13,795 bases of DNA from Thalassiosira profunda (GCA_036939355.1 JALLAP010001750.1:1-13795), one strand, 5' to 3'; numbered from the stretch's first letter, positions 5,732-12,735 are shown. Notes: a model not told the origin generated them from the sequence alone. Numbers and translations: made by a program.

Positions 5732-8518
5732 ATGAAGGCAGCGGTGGAGGCGAGCCAGAACGCCATACCGGGCCTGGACGGCTTCGAGGAGTATTTGCGA
5801 AACCTTGGTGCATCATCTCAAATGCCCTCACCCGTCGGCCCGACGGCGGCGGAGGCAGCGGCGGAGTCAGTGGCGGAGGCGGCGGAGGCGACGGCGACGG
5901 GTGCGCCCCAGGGCGACCTCGAGGAGGTGGCCTTATCGGGCGGCTTCCATCCCCTGGACCGCGACCTCGAAAGGGAGTCAGTGGCGGCGGAGGAGGCGGC
6001 AGCGGCGGGTGCGCCCCGGCGCGACGTCTCGTCACCCAGCTGCTCCTCCACGGCCTTGGACGACGCCGCCACCAACAATCTGGTTGCCTCTATCGCCGCC
6101 GGCAAAGAAGAAGGGGGCGGCGGGTCGTCCACCGGTCGTGCGGCCGGGGTCAACCCCGATATCGCCGCCGGCAAAGAAGAAGGGGACGGCAAGTACGAGG
6201 ACGCAGGCGGCGGCGGCGGCGATGGTACTGTCGCCCTGTCCACCGTCGATATCCCGGACGACGACGAAAGCACCTGCTCGGACGTGACCCTTCTCACACA
6301 GCCCACAGGGAATGATGAGTACGCGGCGTCATCGCCGCGGAAGGGGCTGGGCGCGCCACGCGAGGGGGGGGGCAGCCAGCAAGGTCACAAGGTGACTCAA
6401 TCGGAAAGGGTTGAAACCGCGGAGGAACGTGACGCAGCCCAGCAGGTGAGGGGTCTCGAGTTGCAATCTGGGGAGGACGACCCCACCGGCGACATTACAG
6501 CAACCCTCAACTCGGAGAAAGAGGTCTTGATGACAAAGATCGAAGAGTGCATCGCACGGCTGTACGAGGAGTCGAGTCCTGTCCCTGCGATTCTGCAGGA
6601 GGGAGATCCCTCCTCGCCAGTGCAGAAATTGAAGATGCAAGAGCACGAGTTGTCGAAGTTGAGGAAGGACAAGGAGAAGTTGGAGACGTACACGAAGCAG
6701 ACGCTAGCATTCTTCCAGCAGAAGTACCTCGCGAGTGTGCAAGAATACGAGGTCCGGCTCAAGGAGAAGGAGGACAGGATCCGCGCGCTCGAGGCGAGGA
6801 ATAAGGACCCCCCGATTCCACACCGGTTGGACCTGCCGCCGGTACGCCACGCCGCATCAAACGACACTCAGGGGCAGGGCGCGCCACGCGAGGGGGGGGG
6901 CAGCGAGCAAGGTCAGAAGGTGACTCCGCCTCGCGATGGGACGCTGCAGCCCGACGTAGCGGACCGCGCCCAGATGGCGACGCGGGGGGGGGAAACGTGC
7001 GACGTCAACCTGTTCGGCGATGCACAAGACGACGGTTTTGATGCACAAGACGACGGTTTTGATGCACAAGACGACGGTCTTGAGTCGTCTTGTTCTCATT
7101 TCAGCAAGGTTTCGGACCCTTCGTCTCACTTCAGTGCTGTCAGCAGAAGCGACGATAAGGATGATCCTGCTTATATCCCATCACCAACTCCGAGCGATGA
7201 ATCACCAACTCCGCCCCAAAGGAATGCGAGGCGCCGCGTCGAGCGGGTTCGGTTTCCAGGGCCCCCATCGGGGCACGTTAGGACGTTTGTCCATAAGCCA
7301 TTCGATGTCGAATATCGTCGATTCACCAACTTTCACACGGACGAGTGGGGGTATTGTGCCACGGCCGGGCGGAAAAGCGACGATGAGTTGCACGCCCTGT
7401 TGAAAGGGCAGCGTGAAGGGGCCGCTGTTGTAGTCGAGGACGTGGTCCGTGAGGGCTTGCCCAGTCCTTCCGACACGTCCGTTCCGCGGGTCCTGGGCCT
7501 TTCCGATGATTCGCCGTCCTCCCACGTGGACCCCGGAGCCTGCCTGATTTCAGAGACCCACCTAGCGAGGGATGGCACGGAGGCCGGTGCGATCGAGAAG
7601 GGCATGACGGTGCTCGCCAGGGGCTCGGACGTTCACGTCCCGTACGATGGCCACGAGATTGCCTTCATTGGAGTGTGGGAGATCGACGGGGACGGGATTC
7701 CCCAACGTCGAGTGGGCGTCCTGAGGTGCGTGCTGTGGGACGTGGGTAGATTCTGCAATCGCAGAATCGAGATCCATTCCACGATGAGCCCCAAGGGGGA
7801 CTGGATGGGAGCCACCCCGGAGACCGTGAGAAACGATGCGACTCTCCGGGACGAGCGGCGGCTCATCACCAACATGGGGGGGAAGGGGTTCGGCTTAGCG
7901 TGCGGCGTATTTGTGACGGAGGACCCGAAGGAGGGGAGCGCCAGACCCAAGCTACGCATTCGAGGACGGTGTTGGCTTGAGGAGGGGTTTGGCGAAGGCG
8001 TGATCGAGCCAACTGATCTGCGAGTACCGGGGCAAGCGCGGAAGGGGAGCGACGGCGGCGGCAAGCGAAGCAGGTCACCGAAACGGAAGAGTCGAGGAGG
8101 GGCGCAGGGGGGGAGAAAGAAGTCGAAGACGACGGAGGGCGCCGGGAAGGCGGTGCCGCCGGACCTCAATGTGGCAATCGGTCTCGGTGGCATGGAGGAG
8201 GAAAGCTCTGTGGAGGGAGGCTCTCCGCGCCCGGCGAAGAAGATGAAGACGGAGAAAAAGGCTGCAAAGTCCGGCTCGTCTGGGTCTCGGGCGAGCGATA
8301 CGAACCGTGGCAAAAGCGCCCCGGGCGAGAATACGGAGTTGGCGGGGGGGACGGGAGGGGGGGGGGACGATGGGATGGAGCGCACACCCGGTTTCGTCCG
8401 ACGAACGGTTCAATGGATCTGGGGGGGTGGCAGTACGACCGACACGGCGGAGCCCGGGGGGACTGCAGATGCAAAGGAAGGGGAATCGAAAGGTGCAGCC
8501 GGTGCAACTAATGTTTAA
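5732..8518 (+). CDS. Gene 4: 928-residue modular coiled-coil protein
   Basis: ATG at 5732 (A at -3) to TAA at 8516-8518, no intron seen. Residues 30-170 are Ala/Gly/Glu low complexity, with IAAGKEEG at 121 and 144. Residues 297-356 form a strong coiled coil (LSKLRKDKEKLETYTKQTL ... VRLKEKEDRIRALEARN). I recall similar wording in HOOK-type cytoskeletal coiled coils of algae, but this is memory, not a search. The coil is flanked by two near-identical direct repeats, seen as GAPREGGGS at 207 and 383. Residues 430-450 are three copies of DAQDDG(F/L). Residues 510-560 and 615-765 look folded (VPYDGHEIAFIGVWEIDGDG; GGKGFGLACGVFVTEDP). Residues 777-800 (KRSRSPKRKSRGG..RKKSK) and 834-845 are likely nuclear signals. 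Function is unknown. It converges with gene 5 across 120 bp. Confidence 0.85.
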   Translation: MKAAVEASQNAIPGLDGFEEYLRNLGASSQMPSPVGPTAAEAAAESVAEAAEATATGAPQGDLEEVALSGGFHPLDRDLERESVAAEEAAAAGAPRRDVSSPSCSSTALDDAATNNLVASIAAGKEEGGGGSSTGRAAGVNPDIAAGKEEGDGKYEDAGGGGGDGTVALSTVDIPDDDESTCSDVTLLTQPTGNDEYAASSPRKGLGAPREGGGSQQGHKVTQSERVETAEERDAAQQVRGLELQSGEDDPTGDITATLNSEKEVLMTKIEECIARLYEESSPVPAILQEGDPSSPVQKLKMQEHELSKLRKDKEKLETYTKQTLAFFQQKYLASVQEYEVRLKEKEDRIRALEARNKDPPIPHRLDLPPVRHAASNDTQGQGAPREGGGSEQGQKVTPPRDGTLQPDVADRAQMATRGGETCDVNLFGDAQDDGFDAQDDGFDAQDDGLESSCSHFSKVSDPSSHFSAVSRSDDKDDPAYIPSPTPSDESPTPPQRNARRRVERVRFPGPPSGHVRTFVHKPFDVEYRRFTNFHTDEWGYCATAGRKSDDELHALLKGQREGAAVVVEDVVREGLPSPSDTSVPRVLGLSDDSPSSHVDPGACLISETHLARDGTEAGAIEKGMTVLARGSDVHVPYDGHEIAFIGVWEIDGDGIPQRRVGVLRCVLWDVGRFCNRRIEIHSTMSPKGDWMGATPETVRNDATLRDERRLITNMGGKGFGLACGVFVTEDPKEGSARPKLRIRGRCWLEEGFGEGVIEPTDLRVPGQARKGSDGGGKRSRSPKRKSRGGAQGGRKKSKTTEGAGKAVPPDLNVAIGLGGMEEESSVEGGSPRPAKKMKTEKKAAKSGSSGSRASDTNRGKSAPGENTELAGGTGGGGDDGMERTPGFVRRTVQWIWGGGSTTDTAEPGGTADAKEGESKGAAGATNV
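6092..6185. repeat. 25-bp direct repeat in gene 4, 69 bp apart
   Basis: Bases 6092-6116 and 6161-6185 are identical over 25 bp and encode IAAGKEEG twice, 23 codons apart. The reading frame is kept. Confidence 0.9.
6349..6926. repeat. 50-bp direct repeats flanking the gene 4 coiled coil
   Basis: Bases 6349-6398 and 6877-6926 match at 48 of 50 positions, including a run of nine G in each. They are 528 bp (176 codons) apart and encode the same frame, GAPREGGGS(Q/E)QG(H/Q)KVT. The 478 bp between them hold the coiled-coil segment. Confidence 0.92.
7019..7081. repeat. Triple 21-bp tandem repeat inside gene 4
   Basis: Three adjacent 21-bp units (7019, 7040, 7061) encode DAQDDGF, DAQDDGF and DAQDDGL. 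Units 1 and 2 are identical, and unit 3 differs by one base (T to C) in the last codon. Confidence 0.95.
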
Positions 8519-8638
8519 AGTAAAAGCAAAGGCCGGCGAGGTTCGCACCTCCACGCACATCCAGCACAGGAAACTTATGAAGACATCGGCTCTGCACCGC
8601 AGCAACTCGCACTCGCCCTTCGAGGGAACGGTGAAAGA

Positions 8639-9133
8639 TCAACGTGCTTCGCATTGTGTTTTGGCGTCCTCCCAGATCAAGACGCCATGCCACACGTCCT
8701 CGTTGCCTTCGAGGAGCAGTTCGTCCTGTTCCGGATCCTTACCCAGCCGCAGCCAGAACAACGTGATCCTGGCGTCGACGAACCTTCTGAATCGCTGGCT
8801 GGCTCTTTTGGACTGGCTGGTGCACTGTGCAAGGAGGTCCTCGCATTTCGCAGTGCGCTGTTCGAGGATGGCCCACCGCCTCTGCAGGGCCCAACGTTCG
8901 TTCTGGCTGTCCTTCGTATGGAAGGGGTCCCGCCGGAACTCGTCGCCCAACTCGTCCCTCTCCCGCACCAATTGACGCAATAGGTCCGTGCACGAGTTCA
9001 CCTTGGCCTGCCACCATCGCATATCTAGCAGCATGTCGTGCGGCTCTCCCATCAACAGATGATGCAATAGCCTCTGACGAACGATGCCAGCGTCCCGTAC
9101 CTCCTGCACGGATCGATGCGTGGGCGGGGGCAT
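8639..9133 (-). CDS. Gene 5: small helical protein, unknown
   Basis: 164 residues from the ATG at 9133 (G at -3), the first ATG in this frame. The sequence is rich in Arg, Leu, Glu and Trp and looks mostly helical: LLHHLL (22-27), MRWWQAKVNS (38-47), LLRQLVRERDEL (51-62), WALQRRWAILEQR (81-93), FRRFVDARITLFWLRLG (115-131). It ends at a TGA (8641-8639), 120 bp from the end of gene 4. An ordered set of residues is shared with gene 6 on the opposite strand, which suggests distant paralogy. No named domain is recognised. The frame upstream of 9133 is proline/threonine-rich without an ATG and is probably 5' UTR. Confidence 0.7.
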   Translation of the reverse strand: MPPPTHRSVQEVRDAGIVRQRLLHHLLMGEPHDMLLDMRWWQAKVNSCTDLLRQLVRERDELGDEFRRDPFHTKDSQNERWALQRRWAILEQRTAKCEDLLAQCTSQSKRASQRFRRFVDARITLFWLRLGKDPEQDELLLEGNEDVWHGVLIWEDAKTQCEAR

Positions 9134-9567
9134 CGCCCGTGTCAATGCAGGGCGGGGGGTGCTGGTAGGTGGTTGGGCGTGGTGGTTGGGTTGGGAGCAG
9201 GGAGCAACCGTCGTTTGTGTTGGCCAGAGATGTCTTGGCGTTTTTTTGGCGTGATGTGGCACTTTTGGGGTGCGCGATCGCGTCAAGCCCCGAGGTCAGC
9301 TTTGCGCACACCAGATGAAGGACAATGTCGCGCAGTCGTCCAACGACGCCACGGTGCCGCCCGGACCTCAGGAAATGGCCGTTGGCGTTGTGCTTGGATG
9401 ATATCTCGCGCCCGTGCACAAATCTCCACGGCATGGTTGTCACGACGAGGAGCGAGGGCCACCGGGTAACGCGCTCGAACCCCGCGGGGCTCACCCACGC
9501 CAAGGGCCTGGGCGTGGTTCGGCGTGGCGGTGCGAGGCGGGGTGTTGGCCGCCGCTATTCCGCCAAG
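9134..9567. promoter_or_regulatory. Divergent promoter region between genes 5 and 6
   Basis: A head-to-head gap of about 434 bp if gene 6 starts at 9568, or about 190 bp if it starts at 9325. It includes a T run at 9241-9247 and a TGCGCGATCGCGT motif at 9271-9283 that matches the 74-bp array and the sequence at 11684-11695. Promoter function is inferred from orientation. Confidence 0.45.
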
Positions 9568-10338
9568 ATGGGCGGTGGGGGGAGGACTCCTCCGGCTGTT
9601 TCGCGGGAGACCCGCACGAACGCAGCGGCGCCCAAAGGAGGCAGTAGCCCGCGCACGCCAGCGCCCGGAGCGCGCCCACCCCCGGAGGCCGCCCCCCCCC
9701 TCGAAGAAGTCGCCACTCCTCCACCGCGTGCCGATCCACTACCTGTGCCATCGAGCGTCGACAGCGACGCGACGATCCCTCTGCGCCCTACCACGCGTGC
9801 CGAGCCACCACCTGTGCCATCGAGCGTGGACAGCGACGCGACGCACCCTCTGACGTGCCCTACCGCTTCATTTCCCTTCCCCAGCGAGTACGACAGCGAC
9901 GCGTCCTCCCCGACTCGCTGGGACACGCGTGCAGCGAGTACCAGAGCCGAGGTCGTGCAGTTGCTGCATCGCCTCAATCACCCTACTACCGTGGTGATGG
10001 ACGAGGGCAGCGGGGTGCGCGAAGGGATCGACGAGTGGCAGGCCGAGCTCCCGCGGATGCTGTCGGACATGCGGGAATTGGTGGACGTCCCGGAGGTCTG
10101 GCGTCCCGGCGCGCTCGAGGACGGATATGGGCATGCTGTCGTGTGGAATGACCAGCGAATGGAGATAGTGGCCCGGTTGGACGACATCGAGTCACACATG
10201 ACGGCGATGGCGGAGGCCGCGTCCCGGGTGGGGTCGCTGGCTGAGGAAGTGTTTGGAGCCACCGCTACGTACTTCTTCGAGAATGCGGGGCGAAACTGGG
10301 CGAGCTGGACACCGGGACGGGCGATGAGTGATGAGTGA
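9568..10338 (+). CDS. Gene 6: proline-rich N-terminus with helical C-terminus
   Basis: 256 residues from the ATG at 9568 (AAG ATG G, the best context). In-frame ATGs also exist at 9325 and 9433, and the longest form would have 337 residues, but that upstream part is arginine-rich and less coding-like. Residues 1-60 are Pro/Ala/Arg low complexity. PVPSSVDSDAT occurs twice (59 and 82), and SEYDSDAS follows at 106. Residues 125-240 look helical: AEVVQLLHRLNH, IDEWQAELPRMLSDMRELV, QRMEIVARLDDIESHMTAM, ATATYFF. The order LLH, WQA, R-x-LV, N, A-x2-T-x-F matches gene 5, which points to a shared domain. The SD-rich repeats could be phosphorylation targets, which is an inference. Function unknown. Confidence 0.68.
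   Translation: MGGGGRTPPAVSRETRTNAAAPKGGSSPRTPAPGARPPPEAAPPLEEVATPPPRADPLPVPSSVDSDATIPLRPTTRAEPPPVPSSVDSDATHPLTCPTASFPFPSEYDSDASSPTRWDTRAASTRAEVVQLLHRLNHPTTVVMDEGSGVREGIDEWQAELPRMLSDMRELVDVPEVWRPGALEDGYGHAVVWNDQRMEIVARLDDIESHMTAMAEAASRVGSLAEEVFGATATYFFENAGRNWASWTPGRAMSDE
9742..9843. repeat. 69-bp direct repeat in gene 6
   Basis: CCTGTGCCATCGAGCGT begins at 9742 and again at 9811, and each is followed by GACAGCGACGCGAC with one or two base differences. The period is 69 bp (23 codons). A third degenerate unit near 9882 keeps only the GACAGCGACGCG core. Confidence 0.88.
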
Positions 10339-10522
10339 GTGAGGTAGTTCTGGGGGGAGCGGGCGGGCGGGGGTAACACGTTATGTGATCAGTGATTGTA
10401 TGTTGAATGGGCGAGCCGGTTGAAGGTTGCAGCGGGCTTGAAGATACAACGTTACGTTTAACTTTATAGAGAGACAAGGGACACGACACACGGAACAAAA
10501 CGCATGCAAAATAGACGTGAGT
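10339..10522. other. Convergent 3' gap between genes 6 and 7
   Basis: A 184-bp stretch between two stops that face each other, expected to hold both 3' UTRs. It has a G-rich start (10350-10373) and an AT-richer part (TAACTTTATAGAG near 10458-10470). No gene or clear terminator was seen. Confidence 0.45.
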
Positions 10523-11548
10523 TCAATCCCACAGACCCCAGCTGCGGTCACGCTCAACGAGCTCCCGCATTGTGTCCGGGCAGTAGCCCAGGCAGTCGTA
10601 GGGCACGAAGGGCTTGAAGATCGGCGTCTTGACCGGGATCTCGTTCACCCAGTACCGGAACATGGCCCGGACGTGCTTCTCGTCGGGGTCGTTCTCGTAG
10701 TCGAAGAGGCTCATGGAGAACTTCTCGTTGATGAGCGCCTGGAGGGATGTGTTCATGGGGGCACCCTTGAGACCGTAGCGTTTACGCTCGATGACGGAGT
10801 AGCGGCGCTGGAGGCGGTCCTTCAACTTCTTCTTGGTCGCCGGGCGGATGGTTTTGTCACGCTTGTACGCCTCGATGGACAGATTGTACTGCTCCCGGGT
10901 AATGTTGGGGGACGACTTGACGAAATGGGCGTGACGCATGTGGACGATGCTCATCAGGGGCAATGGTTTCAGCTCCGTGTCGATTTCCGTGGTGACGGTC
11001 GTGGGATAGTACATGTCGTGGTAGAAGTTGAGGAAGGTAAGGTCCGACTGGGAGACCTTGTACGCCTTGCACGGCTGGTGGACGAAGTCGGCGGAGACGT
11101 ACATGGGTATGCCGCGTTCGTCCTCGTCCTTCTTCTTGTCGGGTGGTGGTGGGGCGAAGTCGGCGTCGTCCCCGGCAGTGCGATGGAAGCGCCTGCCGCT
11201 GATGATGTCGTCCATGGGGATGGAGGGGGCGTGCTCGTCTTCCAGTAGCGAGCCTCCTGCCGGTCCGGCATGAGAGGGCCGGTCATGGTTGCAAAACGAT
11301 GGGCGCCCGTCCCGCCGCCGGCGTGATTGTGAGCCACTTGTTCGATGACACGTTGCTGCACTGCGTTTTTCAGCAGCGTTTCGGCGACGACGGCAGTTGC
11401 GCCGTGGGCGGCATCGGCGACGACGCCGACGAAAGCTGCACGTGGGGGGTGATACCGTGGCTGGGTCCTCGGTGGCTTGTAGGTACTCCCTTTCTGCGAA
11501 CAGACGCGCTGTGCCAGGAAAGGTCCTGCAGAGGGTTGGCGATGCCAT
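10523..11548 (-). CDS. Gene 7: unknown protein, 5' exons uncertain
   Basis: The C-terminal 240 or so residues (about 11256-10523) form one good frame: DDIISGRRFHR, an acidic DDADFAPPPPDKKKDEDE linker, then a folded region with SDLTFLNFYHDMYYPTTV, MRHAHFVKSSP, a basic helix KKKLKDRLQRRYSVIERKR, and PFVPYDCLGYCPDTMRELVERD. Upstream, the best coding signal shifts frame (VGVVADAAHGATAVVAETLLKNAVQQ, minus strand about 11432-11352, quoted here as VGVVADAAHG ... ETLLKNAVQQ). A workable model has exons 11548-11506, 11435-11352 and 11256-10523, with introns of 70 and 95 nt that end in GTGCAG and CCGGCAG. It starts at an ATG with A at -3 and gives 286 residues. The first intron is weak. A frameshift or sequencing error is the alternative. 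Family not recognised. Confidence 0.62.
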   Translation of the reverse strand: MASPTLCRTFPGTARLFAEREYLQATEDPATVSPPTCSFRRRRRRCRPRRNCRRRRNAAEKRSAATCHRTSGSQSRRRRDGRPSFCNHDRPSHAGPAGGSLLEDEHAPSIPMDDIISGRRFHRTAGDDADFAPPPPDKKKDEDERGIPMYVSADFVHQPCKAYKVSQSDLTFLNFYHDMYYPTTVTTEIDTELKPLPLMSIVHMRHAHFVKSSPNITREQYNLSIEAYKRDKTIRPATKKKLKDRLQRRYSVIERKRYGLKGAPMNTSLQALINEKFSMSLFDYENDPDEKHVRAMFRYWVNEIPVKTPIFKPFVPYDCLGYCPDTMRELVERDRSWGLWD

Positions 11549-11639
11549 GATTCGGCCAGTGCAACTGCCGCGTGGCCTGGGCGGAGGACGGGCGCGCGGG
11601 TGGACCTTGGCGCAAGTTACCAAAATGATGTCTGTCTTA

Positions 11640-11761
11640 TGGACGTGATTTTGGTACGCGATGGCCCGGGCCGTGCCGAGCAGCGCGATCGCGTAGCCAC
11701 TCTTACCTACTACGTAGGTAAACAGGCTACAAAGCGCCACCAGGTAACGCGATGGCGCCAA
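11640..11761. other. Spacer with motifs mirroring the left array
   Basis: Downstream of gene 8, this segment carries TTTTGGTACGCGATGG (11649-11664), the inverse of the ATCGCGTACCAAAA seen in the 74-bp array, and GCGCGATCGCGTA (11683-11695). It also holds a perfect 8-bp-stem hairpin at 11703-11721. Together with the inverted gene ends, it makes the two sides of the block mirror each other in patches. Confidence 0.6.
11703..11721. repeat. Perfect short hairpin, 8-bp stem
   Basis: TTACCTAC, loop TAC, GTAGGTAA. It lies 40 bp past the stop of gene 8. With no T run it is unlike a bacterial terminator. Its role is unknown. Confidence 0.8.
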
Positions 11762-12526
11762 CTACGTAACGCTACCGTGCCACAACTGGCGCGAAACCTC
11801 CTTCAGATGGAACAGGTCAGTGTGCCTCTTTGTGGTATACTCCCACCAATCCTTCTCAACGTCCTCGAGTTTATCACGTTTTGAGATTGGGGCCAATATG
11901 TTCGGTGGGAATACAATCGATCCCTTCCACCCCTTCTTCCCCCAAAGACTCGGTTTGGCCCGATCATATTTCCAATCCAGTGTCTTTCTCTTCTTTGCCT
12001 CCGTCTTGCAAATCTTCTCTTCCTTGCACATCGGAAACATATCTTTGTCCCACTTACCATTCCCGCAATGATTGATTTGCTTTCGTGCAGCAGCCTTTCT
12101 ATTTGGTCTCCCCACGCTGCTCCATTTCTCGTCTCCTACCGGGAGCCCGTGTATCTCCGTACCCCTAACTAGATCATACAAACATTTAGACTTGACAGGA
12201 ACGTATCCCTCAGCAATCATGAATTTGATCATCGCCGCCCGTTCCCCGGACCCCCGTCTTGTCCTACTAATGTGACGAAGTGTCTCTCGTTTTCGGTAAT
12301 GTCCCTCGGGGTTTGTGAACGTGCCGGCACCTAATGGTGGCCAGAATTTGACGTTGCCAACCTGCAAGGTCAGTCCATCATCATAATGGTACGTGCGTTT
12401 GACCGCGATGGGAGGTCTGGCCTTCCTCCTCACCTTCCCCTTCCCACTTGACGGCGCCTGCGCTGGCGTCTTGTTGAGCAGAGCGGTTGAACCATCATTA
12501 TTGGGGGAGGGAGCAGAAGTGCTCAT
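11762..12526 (-). CDS. Gene 8: basic, tryptophan-rich protein, possible HTH
   Basis: 254 residues from the ATG at 12526 (ACC ATG A, purine at -3) to a TAG at 11764-11762. Residues 1-36 are Ser/Pro/Lys-rich. From residue 40 it looks folded: RTYHYDDGLTLQVGNVKFWP (44-63), then AAMIKFMIAEGYVPVKSKCL (97-116) and WSSVGRPNRKAA (135-146). The helix-turn-GRP order resembles the psq-like HTH followed by a GRP motif found in diatom transposon-related proteins; this comes from memory and is weak. Four cysteine or histidine residues (H153, C154, C167, C173) lie close together. The C-terminus is basic and aromatic (DWKYDRAKPSLWGKKGWKG; KDWWEYTTKRH). Base composition is clearly lower in GC than genes 1-6. 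Residues 240-248 are identical to the gene end at 1-27. Confidence 0.8.
   Translation of the reverse strand: MSTSAPSPNNDGSTALLNKTPAQAPSSGKGKVRRKARPPIAVKRTYHYDDGLTLQVGNVKFWPPLGAGTFTNPEGHYRKRETLRHISRTRRGSGERAAMIKFMIAEGYVPVKSKCLYDLVRGTEIHGLPVGDEKWSSVGRPNRKAAARKQINHCGNGKWDKDMFPMCKEEKICKTEAKKRKTLDWKYDRAKPSLWGKKGWKGSIVFPPNILAPISKRDKLEDVEKDWWEYTTKRHTDLFHLKEVSRQLWHGSVT
11783..11809. repeat. Right arm of the perfect 27-bp inverted repeat
   Basis: The exact reverse complement of bases 1-27, lying within the last codons of gene 8. On the block side of the repeat the two copies diverge at once. Outward of 11809 the partner would be off the left edge. Confidence 0.9.
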
Positions 12527-12651
12527 GGTTATGTGGTGTGCCGGAAATCTAGTAAAATCTGATACCGTGATGCTCTGTGTTCTGGTGAATTTGTAGTGGT
12601 GAATTATTCCTGAAGTGGCTGTCTCTGTTGGTGACTTGACTCTATGCTATG
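12527..12651. promoter_or_regulatory. Upstream flank of gene 8
   Basis: AT-richer sequence between the gene 8 start and the 15-bp minisatellite. It should contain the 5' UTR and core promoter of gene 8. No TATA box or other element could be identified with confidence. Confidence 0.35.
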
Positions 12652-12735
12652 AGTTCGTAGAGTTGGAGTTCGTAGATTTGAAGTTCGTAGATTTGAAGTT
12701 CGTTGATCTGGAGTTCGTAGATATTTGGAGTTGTA
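12652..12735. repeat. 15-bp minisatellite, about six copies
   Basis: AGTTCGTAG(A)-type units begin at 12652, 12667, 12682, 12697 and 12712, exactly 15 bp apart, with a last degenerate copy at 12729. The consensus is near AGTTCGTAGATTTGA. It lies about 130 bp upstream of the gene 8 start. It keeps a five-residue frame on the minus strand (LRTSN-like), but I see no gene around it. Confidence 0.9.

Noticed and set aside
7633..8385. 250-residue minus-strand frame inside gene 4
   Set aside because: Pro/Ser/Arg-rich shadow of the Gly/Arg/Lys-rich gene 4 tail.
11549..11761. N-terminal extension of gene 7 to 11761
   Set aside because: It would begin at a TTG and runs through the GCGATCGCGTA motif spacer. 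The first good ATG is at 11548.
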